NCBI GenBank assembly: GCA_021776195.1
Contig: JAJFGK010000075.1
Span: 26,088 to 90,087 of the forward strand
DNA length: 64,000 nucleotides
Origin: Kiloniellaceae bacterium
Lineage (GTDB): Bacteria > Pseudomonadota > Alphaproteobacteria > Kiloniellales > Kiloniellaceae
Direction: 5' to 3'
Shown: one piece after another, positions 17,513 to 28,170 of the stretch
Layout: the number at the start of each line of letters is the position of its first letter
Position numbering within the stretch: the first letter of the stretch is position 1
Notes under the pieces: model-generated
The model's input: only the letters and a program-made list of their open reading frames with translations
Databases searched by the model: none
What the model was told of the DNA's origin: nothing
Translations under genes and position numbers: made by a program

Positions 17513-18019
17513 CTATTGCACAATTTCCCAAGATCCGTCGGGCTGCCGGCAGGCGACGCCGTAGCCGTTCTCGGCCTCGCCGCCGACGTAGATGGTGGTC
17601 TGGTACTCACGGCAATATTCGCCACGATTCCCGGTGCCCTCGCGAGTCGGGGTCACGGTGCCGTAGTTGCCCGAGTCGGGATTGTTCCAGGCGATGGTCT
17701 CGCCAATCGGTGCGGCGCTTGCCCGGTGCTGGGCGCGTTGCGCATAGCGCCGGTCGGCATCGTCCAGCTCGCCGCCAATCGCGCCGCCAACCAGGGCACC
17801 GATCAGCACGCCGGCACCGGTGGCGGCCAGTTGGCCCTTGCCGCTGCCGATCTGGGAGCCGAGAAAACCGCCCAGGGCGCCGCCGCCCAGGGCGCCGACC
17901 GTCTGTTTGGGCCCATAGGCATACTGTCCGTTGGAGCAGGCGCCCAAGGCCAGGGCCAGTACCAAGGTCGCCCCGGTGAGGAACTTGCCGATTCGGTGCT
18001 CTACGATTGTCCTGGACAT
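17513..18019 (-). CDS. Glycine-zipper outer-membrane lipoprotein (17 kDa antigen type)
   Basis: 168 residues. Lipoprotein signal with lipobox LGAC at about residue 28, then a glycine-zipper 2TM segment (VGALGGGALGGFLGSQIGSG ... VLIGALVGGAIGG), then a small C-terminal domain (YCREYQTTIYVGG, ACRQPDGSW) shared with the rickettsial 17 kDa antigen family. Such proteins sit in the outer membrane and affect envelope integrity. The start at 18019 has an AGGAAATC ribosome site; the longer open frame to 18262 is AT-rich leader. Confidence 0.85.
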   Translation of the reverse strand: MSRTIVEHRIGKFLTGATLVLALALGACSNGQYAYGPKQTVGALGGGALGGFLGSQIGSGKGQLAATGAGVLIGALVGGAIGGELDDADRRYAQRAQHRASAAPIGETIAWNNPDSGNYGTVTPTREGTGNRGEYCREYQTTIYVGGEAENGYGVACRQPDGSWEIVQ

Positions 18020-18404
18020 GGTGATTTCCTTTGCCTGCCGAGCTTCCGTCGCCCCCGTCTTCCCAATCCGATACGTCACCGAACGGGGAGGGCTTTGTAG
18101 GTCCGATAGTGAATGTATAAGTGCATCTAAATATGATGTCAAGTATGAAATCAAATTCCAAAAAACATTATGACTTAGAATTAAGTCATATATTACAATA
18201 AATAATAATGTTTTATTGATCTGAAATAGTAGAATATGATTTGAAGGATTTGGCCGTTTCACGGCATTTTTAGATGTAAATGGGGATCTATCATGTTAGA
18301 CCCCCACCTGTCCGCCCGGTGGACAAGCCCCAAGCGACAGCTCAGATCCGATGCGCGCGTCTGGATGAGCCGATTCGGGCCGCACCTCCGAAAAGGGAAT
18401 TCGA
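18020..18404. other. AT-rich divergent intergenic region
   Basis: About 385 bp between divergent genes, very AT-rich from 18110 to 18290. It presumably holds both promoters. No distinct -35/-10 pair, operator or RNA could be assigned with confidence. Confidence 0.4.
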
Positions 18405-18821
18405 ATGACCGATTCGCTGAGATACAACGATGTGCAGCGCCGCACCTACCTGGAGATGATCGATCGCATCGGTCTCTCCTGGCTGTCGGTCTTCGATGGC
18501 AACACGGAGTTCTATTCCGCCAACTATTGGGACCTCCTGACCAAACTCTGGCGCAACCCCCGTCCCGTGCGCAAGACCGATGCCTTGCGGTTCATGACCG
18601 CCATCAAGAGCGCCCATACCGCCGGCAAGTATCTTCAAGAGGCGATCGACGACGGGCTGGTCAAGGAGATGGATAACCCCGAAGATGCGCGCTCCAAGCT
18701 GGTGGCGCTCGATGAGGAGATGCGCCGCAAGCTCGACCGCTTTTTCGACGATGCCGTCGGCTTGGTGCGCGTGACCAGCCGCGACATCGATATCAAGGGG
18801 CCGTCACCTCAAGATCCCTGA
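18405..18821 (+). CDS. MarR-like winged-helix protein
   Basis: 138 residues. The C-terminal half follows the MarR pattern: helix SAHTAGKYLQEAIDDGLV, wing KEMDNPEDARSKLVAL, then a long helix EEMRRKLDRFFDDAVG. The N-terminal half (SWLSVFDGNTEFYSANYWDLL) is a helical dimer-like region. This suggests a small DNA-binding regulator, but the recognition helix is not canonical and a target cannot be given. An SDR gene follows after 32 bp with its own ribosome site. Confidence 0.6.
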   Translation: MTDSLRYNDVQRRTYLEMIDRIGLSWLSVFDGNTEFYSANYWDLLTKLWRNPRPVRKTDALRFMTAIKSAHTAGKYLQEAIDDGLVKEMDNPEDARSKLVALDEEMRRKLDRFFDDAVGLVRVTSRDIDIKGPSPQDP

Positions 18822-18853
18822 GCGGGCACGGCCGATGAGCAGGAGAGAAATTC

Positions 18854-19537
18854 ATGGCACAGGGTGATGTGGCTTTGATCGTGGGTGCCGGGAGCGGCCT
18901 CAGTGCGTCCTTGGCGCGCCAGGCCGCGGACGCCGGCATGACGGTCGCTCTGGCGGCCCGCAACAGCGACAAGCTGGCCGATCTCTGCGCCGAGACCGGC
19001 GCGCGGGCCTATGCCTGCGACGCGGCCCGGCCCGACCAGGTGGCGGGTCTGTTCAGCGCTCTCGAGGCTGACCTCGGGGTGCCGGATCTGGTGGTCTACA
19101 ATGCCAGCGCCCGGGTTCGCGGTCCCTTTGTCGAGCTCGACCCGGCGGGGGTCGAGAATACCTTGATGGTGACCTGCTACGGCGCTTTCCTGGTCGCCCA
19201 GGCGGCGGCGCGCCTGATGGTGCCGCGCGGAAAGGGTGCGATCTTCCTGACCGGCGCTTCGGCCGGGGTGAAGGGCTATCCGCAGTCGGCGCCCTTCGCG
19301 ATGGGCAAATTCGGCCTGCGCGGCCTGGCCCAGTCCATGGCCCGCGAACTCCAGCCCCAGGGCCTTCACATCGCGCACTTCGTGATCGACGGCGGGATCG
19401 GCGAGAGCCCGCCCGAGGCGCCGGACAGCCGCCTGCACCCCGATGAGATCGCGCGGACCTATTTCGACGTCTACCGTCAGCATCGCTCCGCCTGGGCCTG
19501 GGAAATCGAGCTCCGTCCCTGGGTCGAGCGTTTCTGA
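18854..19537 (+). CDS. Atypical short-chain dehydrogenase/reductase with Phe in place of catalytic Tyr
   Basis: 227 residues, Rossmann fold with the dinucleotide-binding GAGSGLSASLA near residue 11 and the structural YNASA motif. Ser136 and Lys152 of the active site are kept, but the YxxxK tyrosine is Phe148 (PFAMGK). The C-terminal MARELQPQGLHIAHFVIDG is typical of a subgroup of bacterial SDRs that I recall also lacking the tyrosine. It may bind NAD(P) without classical oxidoreductase chemistry. The substrate is unknown. Confidence 0.8.
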   Translation: MAQGDVALIVGAGSGLSASLARQAADAGMTVALAARNSDKLADLCAETGARAYACDAARPDQVAGLFSALEADLGVPDLVVYNASARVRGPFVELDPAGVENTLMVTCYGAFLVAQAAARLMVPRGKGAIFLTGASAGVKGYPQSAPFAMGKFGLRGLAQSMARELQPQGLHIAHFVIDGGIGESPPEAPDSRLHPDEIARTYFDVYRQHRSAWAWEIELRPWVERF

Positions 19538-19707
19538 GGGGGCGAGCGCTTTCGAGGCTTTGGCGGGGACCGTGACGGCCCAAACTTCCGGTTCGCGTTC
19601 CACCAGGACTCTGTGCCGAATCTCTGCGCCGAACCGAGATTGGGCCTACATTCCCTTGCGGTACAGGTCGTCCTGACTACTATATGGCCGATTCTTCAGG
19701 AGGGACC

Positions 19708-21945
<2,238 letters not shown>

Positions 21946-21976
21946 GACGTTCGTCAAGGAGCTGGAGCGGGCGCCT

Positions 21977-22588
21977 TCATGTCGCAAGACCCAGGAGGAT
22001 GGGGACCATCGAGGCGACCAGCAGCAACGCCATGGCGATGTTGAAGGCACGAAGGTTCACCGGGTCGCGGAGGACCCGCCCAAGAGCGGTCCCGAAAACC
22101 GCCCAGGTGCCGATACTGGGTAGATTGACGATCCCGAACACCAGGATCATCAGCAACAGGCTCCTCAGGGGCGCCGCGGGATCGCTGTAGGACACCGTGA
22201 CGATCAGCGCGACGGTCCAGGCCTTGGGGTTGACCCACTGTAGCAAGGCGGCCTGCAGGAAGGTGAAGGGCCGCGCGGCCGCACCGCCATCGCTGGTCGG
22301 TGTCGCGCGGCTGCTGGCTATTTTCCAGGCCAGCCACAGAACGTAGAGCACACTCAAGAACTGCAGGATCGCGTAGAGGGTCGGGTTGGTCTGCAGGACC
22401 TGGCCGATACCCAGTCCGACCAGCAGCACCATGGTCAAGAAGCCGGAACTGATGCCCAGCATCAGCGGCAGCGAGCGTCGAAAGCCGTGGTTCGCGCCCG
22501 ATGCGAGCAAGATCAGGTTGCTGGGCCCCGGCGTGATGGAGGTGGCGAAGGCAAAGCCGACGAGAGCGATAAACAGATCCAGGGTCAT
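21977..22588 (-). CDS. LysE/RhtB family amino-acid exporter
   Basis: 203 residues with about six membrane spans and the LysE signature SITPGPSNLILLASGANHGFR, trimmed here to its start SITPGPSN, plus LQWVNPKAW. Exports amino acids or related small molecules across the inner membrane. It is transcribed away from the AraC-type regulator on its left flank (22747), a typical regulator/exporter pairing. Its 3' end converges on parC with a 31-bp gap and no clear terminator. Confidence 0.88.
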   Translation of the reverse strand: MTLDLFIALVGFAFATSITPGPSNLILLASGANHGFRRSLPLMLGISSGFLTMVLLVGLGIGQVLQTNPTLYAILQFLSVLYVLWLAWKIASSRATPTSDGGAAARPFTFLQAALLQWVNPKAWTVALIVTVSYSDPAAPLRSLLLMILVFGIVNLPSIGTWAVFGTALGRVLRDPVNLRAFNIAMALLLVASMVPILLGLAT

Positions 22589-22746
22589 GACCGAACTCGG
22601 TCACGGTTCTCTTCGATCTCTCTTCGCTGCATGAGTGGGCTCGCTCGATCGGGTTCGTCCTGGGCCGCAGCTTGATCGAGAGAGCCCCACATGTAACTCT
22701 TCATTCGTATTGAAAATTTATCCGATCGTCTCAAAATTTGAGCTTG

Positions 22747-23694
22747 ATGAATAAACTGGATCTGCTCAGCGATATCTTTGCGACGCTGAAGCTCCGCAGC
22801 GACATCTACTTCCGGGCGGAGTTGGCGGGCGCCTTTGCTATCGAGGTTCCGGCCGAGCGCCGCCGGATCCGCTTTCATCTGGTCCGCCACGGCGCCTGCT
22901 GGGTCCAAATCGCCGCGATGCCGGACCCGGTGCGACTGTCGGAAGGCGACCTGGTCATCATTCCCAAGGGCGTGGCGCAGGTTTTGAGCGATGATCCAGA
23001 TCGACCGGCGGTGCCGCTGGGACAGCTTCTGCGGGGCGGCGCGGTCAATGACGCCGGTGTCCTGACCCACGGGATGGGAGAGGGCGGCGCGCGGCTCCTC
23101 TGCGGCTTCTGCGGTTTCGACGAACTGCTCGATCACCCGATCATCGCCGGGCTGCCCGACATGATCGTCATTCGGCCACGCGAGTTGGGTGCCGAGCCCT
23201 GGGCGGCCGCGGCCCTGCGTTTGCTGACCCTGGAGGCCGACCTCGGCGCCCAGGGCATGGGCGAGATCATGAGCCGGCTGCTCGAAATCGTCCTGGTTCA
23301 GACGGTCCGGCGCATGCCCGCGCCGTGGGACGGAGTGGCATTGGGCTATGTTACCGCGTTGCAAGATCCGCAGCTCTCGAAAGCGCTGCTGGCGATCCAC
23401 AACGAGCCGCACCTGGCCTGGACAATCGGCAATCTGGCCAGGGCCGCCGGCATGTCGCGGGCCCAGTTCGCCAAGAGGTTTACCGCCCTGGTCGGCCTGC
23501 CGCCCATCGCCTACCTCACCAACTGGCGTTTGATGAGGGCCAGTCGTCTGCTCCGTGACACCGGGCTGGGAATCGGCGAGATCGCGGCACGCTGCGGCTA
23601 TGCCTCCCTGCCGTCCTTCTCGCGGCGCTTCAAGTTGGCCTTCGGCACGGGCCCCGGCGCCTACCGCCGGGGCGCCGGATCGGATGCAATGTGA
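22747..23694 (+). CDS. AraC family transcriptional regulator (cupin_6 type)
   Basis: 315 residues. N-terminal cupin sensor (RIRFHLVRHGACWVQ, LSEGDLVIIPKG) and C-terminal double helix-turn-helix (WTIGNLARAAGMSRAQFAKRF, in two parts, then IGEIAARCGYASLPSFSRRF). Binds DNA, with an unknown effector in the cupin. It faces away from the LysE exporter gene 158 bp upstream and probably controls it. The ATG at 22747 is chosen over a TTG at 22738. Confidence 0.88.
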   Translation: MNKLDLLSDIFATLKLRSDIYFRAELAGAFAIEVPAERRRIRFHLVRHGACWVQIAAMPDPVRLSEGDLVIIPKGVAQVLSDDPDRPAVPLGQLLRGGAVNDAGVLTHGMGEGGARLLCGFCGFDELLDHPIIAGLPDMIVIRPRELGAEPWAAAALRLLTLEADLGAQGMGEIMSRLLEIVLVQTVRRMPAPWDGVALGYVTALQDPQLSKALLAIHNEPHLAWTIGNLARAAGMSRAQFAKRFTALVGLPPIAYLTNWRLMRASRLLRDTGLGIGEIAARCGYASLPSFSRRFKLAFGTGPGAYRRGAGSDAM

Positions 23695-23817
23695 GGTGGC
23701 TTGGGGTCATCGAGGGCCAGCCACCCCACATCTTCACAGTCCGGTCTTGTCGGCCCCTGGCTTGATCGGTTAAGCATCGGGTCCCGCCCTTTTCTCAGCA
23801 CCGACAGGATTTGCTTT

Positions 23818-25047
23818 ATGGCCGCGCTCGACCTCGATTTCGCCCGTTCCTTCTTTCCGCCCATGGCGAACGGCTGGACCTACATGGAAAACGCCGGCGG
23901 TTCCTACATGCCCAGCCAGGTCATCGCGCGCATGAATGCCTACATGGCCGAGTGCAAGAACCAGCCGCACCCCAACTTCGCGCCGGGCGCCCTGGCCGCC
24001 GAGCGTCTGGAGGCCTCCCGGCAAGCCGCCGCGGCGATCGTCGGCGCCGATCTGGAAGAGATCGTGATCGGGCCCTCGACGACCCTCAACGTCTTTGTCC
24101 TGGCCCAGGCCCTGCGTCACCTCTTTGCCGATGGCGACGAGATCGTCGTGACCAACCAGGATCACGAGGCCAACGGCGGCGCCTGGCGGCGGCTGACCGA
24201 GTTCGGCCTGGTCATCCGTGAATGGCAGATCGATCCGGTGACCGGCGAGTTGGATCTGGCCGGTCTCGACGCGCTGCTCAACGAGCGCACGAAGCTGGTC
24301 TGCTGTCCCCACGTCTCCAACGTCGTGGGATCGATCAACCCGGTCGCGGCTATCGCCGCCAAGGCTCACGCGGCCGGGGCCATGGTCTGTGTCGACGGTG
24401 TCGCCTATGCGGCCCACGGTCTGATCGACGTGAAGGCCTGGGACGTCGATTTTTACCTCTTCAGCACCTACAAGATCTACGGGCCGCATCTGGCGGTGAT
24501 GTACGGCAAGCGCGAGGCCATCGCGCGCTGTGCCAATCAGAATCATTTCTTCCACGAAGGCAAGGGCGCGACCTGCATCAACACCGGTGGCCTGGCCTAT
24601 GAATCGGTGGCTGGGATCGCCGGCGTGCTGGAGTATTTCGAGGCGATCTACAGCCACCATCTCGGCGATCAGGACAACGACCAGCGGGCCCGCCTGACCA
24701 AGGTTTTCGACCTGTTCGGTGCCCAGGAAGAGCAGCTCTCGGAGCGCCTGCTCAGCTACCTGCGGACCAAGCCCGGGGTGCGCCTGATCGGCGAGAAGAC
24801 AGGCGATCACACAAGGCGCGAGCCGACCATCGCCTTTTCCGTCGAAGGACGTCCATCGGCCGCCATCGCCGCCGCCGTGGCCGATGACAAGATCGCCTTG
24901 GCGAACGGTCATTTTTACGGCTACCGCTGCGTCGAGGCGCTCGGCTACGAGGACGTCGAGGATGGCGTGGTGCGGGCGTCAATGGTTCACTACAACACGC
25001 TCGATGAGGTCGACCGTCTGATTGTCGCCCTGGAGAAGGCGATCTAA
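23818..25047 (+). CDS. Class V aminotransferase / cysteine desulfurase-like PLP enzyme
   Basis: 409 residues. PLP fold with GPSTTLNVFVLAQAL, the cofactor pocket NQDHEANGGAWRR and VCVDGVAYAAHG, and the Schiff-base lysine in FSTYKIYGPHLA. Homologous to CsdA/SufS, but the mobile loop cysteine expected for desulfurases is not evident, so it may be an aminotransferase or lyase. A DAO-type oxidase gene follows, which suggests an amino-acid or amine pathway. The ATG at 23818 is preferred; upstream frame to 23701 lacks family features. Confidence 0.82.
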   Translation: MAALDLDFARSFFPPMANGWTYMENAGGSYMPSQVIARMNAYMAECKNQPHPNFAPGALAAERLEASRQAAAAIVGADLEEIVIGPSTTLNVFVLAQALRHLFADGDEIVVTNQDHEANGGAWRRLTEFGLVIREWQIDPVTGELDLAGLDALLNERTKLVCCPHVSNVVGSINPVAAIAAKAHAAGAMVCVDGVAYAAHGLIDVKAWDVDFYLFSTYKIYGPHLAVMYGKREAIARCANQNHFFHEGKGATCINTGGLAYESVAGIAGVLEYFEAIYSHHLGDQDNDQRARLTKVFDLFGAQEEQLSERLLSYLRTKPGVRLIGEKTGDHTRREPTIAFSVEGRPSAAIAAAVADDKIALANGHFYGYRCVEALGYEDVEDGVVRASMVHYNTLDEVDRLIVALEKAI

Positions 25048-25062
25048 GGTAGGCTGTTCGAT

Positions 25063-25116
25063 GCGGGACCAAAAGAGGTGGCGGGACTAAAAGAAGTGGC
25101 GGGACTAAAAGAAGTG
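25063..25116. repeat. 18-bp tandem repeat, three units
   Basis: GCGGGACTAAAAGAAGTG at 25081 and 25099 (identical) and a first unit at 25063 with two changes. Lies between the aminotransferase and oxidase genes, partly in the likely 5' leader of the latter. Confidence 0.9.
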
Positions 25117-25158
25117 AGGGTGTAACCGGTCGGTCCCGGCGGGGGCGAGGAAACGAAC

Positions 25159-26559
25159 ATGCCTGACAGAGCGCGGCCGAAGCATTGGCCCAAGGCCAGT
25201 TACGATCCCCACTATGACCCGCTGGTCGATGCCGGACCGGGCCACAATCGGGACTATGCGCCGACCTACTGGATCGGGACCGCGGGGCCGCCGCCGCCGG
25301 ACGACGGTCCGATCTCGGGCGATACCGACGCCGATGTGGTGGTCGTCGGCTCGGGCTACACCGGTCTTTCCTGCGCCATTCACCTGGCCAAGGAGCACGG
25401 CATCAAGGCGATGGTCCTGGAGGCCAATACCGTGGCCTGGGGCTGCTCGACGCGCAACGGCGGTCAGGCGCAGATTTCATCCGGACGGCTCAAGCGCTCC
25501 CAGTGGATCAAACGCTGGGGCGTCGATGTCGCCAAGCGGATGCACAACGAGGTGACCGAAGCCTTCGAACTTTTCCGCGACCTGATCGGGTCCGGCGAGT
25601 TCGACTGCGAGCCCCAGGAGGGCGGGCACTACTATATCGCTCACAAGGCCGGCGTGATGCCCAAGCTGGAGCAGGAGTCGAAGCTCCTGAACGAGGTCTT
25701 CGGCTACGGCTCGCGCATCATCACCCGCGAGGAACTTCACGAAGGCCACGTCAAGGACCAGGAAGCCGCCGGCGCCCTGCACGAACCGGATGGAACCTGT
25801 ATCCATGCCGCCAAGCTCGCCTTCGGCTATCAGAACCTGGCCCGCAAGCTGGGCGCCACGATCCATCCGGCGAGCCCGGTCATGGGGTGGAAAATCAGGA
25901 ACGGCGTGCATCACCTGACAACGCCCGGTGGCACGGTCCGGGCGCGGGCCGTGGCCCTGGCGACGGCGGGCTACACGCCGCCTGGGCTCAGCAATCGCAC
26001 CAAAAACCGGCTGATGCCGATTCTGTCGAATTCGATCGTCACCCGGCCTCTGAGCGACGAGGAGAAGGAAGCCTGCGGCTCCCAGACCTGCTCGCCCCTG
26101 ACCGACACCCGCACGCTGCGCCACTACTATCGGTTCCTGCCGGACGGCCGGATGCAGATCGGCAGCCGCAGCGCGATCACCGGCGAAGACGCCGAAAACC
26201 CCAAGCACCTCGCCCAGCTGCAGGCGGGCCTATACCGCAAGTTCCCGGCGCTGCGCGACATCGATCTCGATTATTCCTGGTGGGGCTGGGTCGATGTCAG
26301 CCACGACATGATGCCCCGCGTTTTTCAGCCGGATCCCGACCAGGAAATTTTCTATGCCATGGGCTATGGCGGCAACGGCGTGATGTACTCCGCCCAGGCG
26401 GGCCGCCGCATGGCCCAGATGGTGGCCGGCAAGGGTCAGGGACTCGACCTGCCGATCTTTACCTCGCAGTTGCCCAGCCACGGCATCCTCACGCCCTTCC
26501 GCCGGCTCGGTCAGCGGGTCATGTACCGCTGGTACTACCTCAACGACGAGATGCTCTGA
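25159..26559 (+). CDS. FAD-dependent amine/amino-acid oxidase (DAO family, PuuB-like)
   Basis: 466 residues. The FAD-binding motif VVVVGSGYTGLSCAIHLAKE begins near residue 59 and the second FAD loop is CSTRNGGQAQIS; the C-terminal MGYGGNGVMYSAQAGRRMA is typical of gamma-glutamylputrescine oxidase-like enzymes. Oxidises a secondary or primary amine with release of H2O2 or reduction of an acceptor. The substrate is not determined. Its last 25 bp overlap the 3' end of the convergent TauD-type gene. Confidence 0.87.
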   Translation: MPDRARPKHWPKASYDPHYDPLVDAGPGHNRDYAPTYWIGTAGPPPPDDGPISGDTDADVVVVGSGYTGLSCAIHLAKEHGIKAMVLEANTVAWGCSTRNGGQAQISSGRLKRSQWIKRWGVDVAKRMHNEVTEAFELFRDLIGSGEFDCEPQEGGHYYIAHKAGVMPKLEQESKLLNEVFGYGSRIITREELHEGHVKDQEAAGALHEPDGTCIHAAKLAFGYQNLARKLGATIHPASPVMGWKIRNGVHHLTTPGGTVRARAVALATAGYTPPGLSNRTKNRLMPILSNSIVTRPLSDEEKEACGSQTCSPLTDTRTLRHYYRFLPDGRMQIGSRSAITGEDAENPKHLAQLQAGLYRKFPALRDIDLDYSWWGWVDVSHDMMPRVFQPDPDQEIFYAMGYGGNGVMYSAQAGRRMAQMVAGKGQGLDLPIFTSQLPSHGILTPFRRLGQRVMYRWYYLNDEML

Positions 26560-27404
26560 GCCGCGCTTTCGGTCCGAAAAAAGGGCCGGTCGCCGGCGAT
26601 GGTGACGCGGTTCATGCGGCGTTGCTGGGGGAAGTAGTCGGCCACCCCATAGTGCTGGGTGCAGCGGTTGTCCCACAGGGCGATCGTGTTCTCGCGCCAG
26701 CGGTAGCGGACCTGGAACTCCGGCTTTTTCACCAGCGCGAAGAGCTCGCCAAGCAGGGCCGCGCTGGCCGCCTCGTCCAGTTCGTTGATGCGGGTGGTGA
26801 AGACCTCGTTGACGAAAAGCGCATCCCGTCCGGTCTCCGGGTGGGTGCGGATCACCGGATGGGTGAAGGGCGGCCACTCGGCGATCACCTTGCGCACGCG
26901 CGCACCGTCCTCGGTATCGTGGATGCCGCCGGAAAAGGCCTCGATCGAATGTTGCGCGGTCATGCCGGCCAGACGACGGCGCAGCTCGGCGGGCAGGGCG
27001 TCATGCACCGCATACATGGAGCACCACAGCGTGTCGCCGCCGCGCGCCGGCAGCTCCAGGGCCTGCAGCAGCGAGCCCAGGGGCGGGGCCTCCTTGAAGG
27101 TCACGTCGGAGTGCCATTGGTCATTGTTGGGCGGGCGCTGTGCGTTGTTCAGCACGATGGTCACCCGCGGGTCTTCGTCGCGGTGCGGCAACAGCGGGTG
27201 CGGCTCGTCCAACGGACCGAAGCGTTCGGCGAAGGCCAGCAGGGCCCGCGGGCCGATCGGCTGGTCCGGCAAGAAGATCACCTGGTGTTCGAGAAAGGCC
27301 CGATGGATCGCCGTAAAGGCCGCGTCGTCCAACGGCTCGCGCAGATCCACGCCCTCGACGACGGCGCCGATGCAGGCTGTCAGCGGGTCAACGGTGATGG
27401 ACAT
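26535..27404 (-). CDS. TauD/TfdA family Fe(II)/2-oxoglutarate dioxygenase
   Basis: 289 residues. The iron triad is visible as H-x-D in QWHSDVTF and the distal histidine in TQHYGVADY, with the 2-oxoglutarate arginine just after (QRRMNRVTIAG). The family hydroxylates substrates such as taurine, 2,4-D or carnitine precursors with O2 and 2-oxoglutarate. It overlaps the convergent oxidase gene by 25 bp. A class II aldolase gene lies 14 bp upstream on the same strand, so the two form an operon. Confidence 0.9.
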   Translation of the reverse strand: MSITVDPLTACIGAVVEGVDLREPLDDAAFTAIHRAFLEHQVIFLPDQPIGPRALLAFAERFGPLDEPHPLLPHRDEDPRVTIVLNNAQRPPNNDQWHSDVTFKEAPPLGSLLQALELPARGGDTLWCSMYAVHDALPAELRRRLAGMTAQHSIEAFSGGIHDTEDGARVRKVIAEWPPFTHPVIRTHPETGRDALFVNEVFTTRINELDEAASAALLGELFALVKKPEFQVRYRWRENTIALWDNRCTQHYGVADYFPQQRRMNRVTIAGDRPFFRTESAAQSISSLR

Positions 27405-27418
27405 CTTTCCCGTCCCCT

Positions 27419-28102
27419 TTAATCCCCAGGCCCATAGCCCTTGAAGATCTCGAGGGTGCGCCCGATTTCGGCATCGCTCAAGACCTTGGGCGTGCCGACC
27501 AGCCGGGCCAGGATCGACTGCTTGGCCAGGACTTCGACCTCGGCGGCGAGCCACAGGGCCTTCTCCAGGGTCGGCCCGAGGGCGATCACGCCGTGATTGG
27601 CCAGCAGGCAGGCGTTGCGGCCTTGGAGCGCCTTGAGCGCGTTGTCGGAAAGTGCCTGGGAGGCGACCGTGGCATAGCGCGCGCAGGGGATCGTCGGGCC
27701 GCCGGCGGCGGCGATCATGTAGTGATGCGCCGGGATCGCCCTGCGGGCGACGGCGTAGGCCGTGGCATAGGTGGAATGGGTATGGACCACGGCACCGACC
27801 TCGGGCCGGGCGGCCAGGATGTCGCGGTGGAAGCGCCACTCCGAGGAGGGCTTGCGTCGGCCTCTGGCTGGCGCCTTGGGCTCCAGTGGCAGAAACACGA
27901 TATCGGCCGGCTCGGTCTCCGCGTAGGCCAGGCCCGAGGGGGTGATCAGCAGGCCGTCCTTCCAGCGCAGCGAGACATTGCCGGAGGTGCCCTGGTTGAT
28001 GCCCTCGGCGTTCATCCTGAGGCAGGCCGCGATGATCTGGCGGCGCAGCGCGGTTTCGCTCTGACCGGTCCTGGCGGCCTTACTGGTCTTGCGAGCGGGC
28101 AT
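27419..28102 (-). CDS. Class II aldolase/adducin family protein (FucA-like)
   Basis: 227 residues. Phosphate-binding TSGNVSLR and TPSGLAY, zinc ligands in HTHSTYATA and the later CLLANHGVIALG match L-fuculose-phosphate aldolase-type enzymes. Such enzymes cleave sugar phosphates or decarboxylate keto-acids. It is the first gene of a pair with the TauD-type dioxygenase. The start at 28102 gives a lysine-rich N-terminal tail; the frame extends to 28183 without family features. Confidence 0.88.
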   Translation of the reverse strand: MPARKTSKAARTGQSETALRRQIIAACLRMNAEGINQGTSGNVSLRWKDGLLITPSGLAYAETEPADIVFLPLEPKAPARGRRKPSSEWRFHRDILAARPEVGAVVHTHSTYATAYAVARRAIPAHHYMIAAAGGPTIPCARYATVASQALSDNALKALQGRNACLLANHGVIALGPTLEKALWLAAEVEVLAKQSILARLVGTPKVLSDAEIGRTLEIFKGYGPGD

Positions 28103-28170
28103 GGGCGTTGGTGCTTCCTCGAACCCTTGATAGAGTGCCGGCAGCTTAGAGGCAGAGGACGGCCAAGACC

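Noticed and set aside
23695..23728. Hairpin GGTGGCT ... AGCCACC after the AraC gene
   Set aside because: Stem is short relative to the loop and no T-run follows, so a terminator call is not supported.
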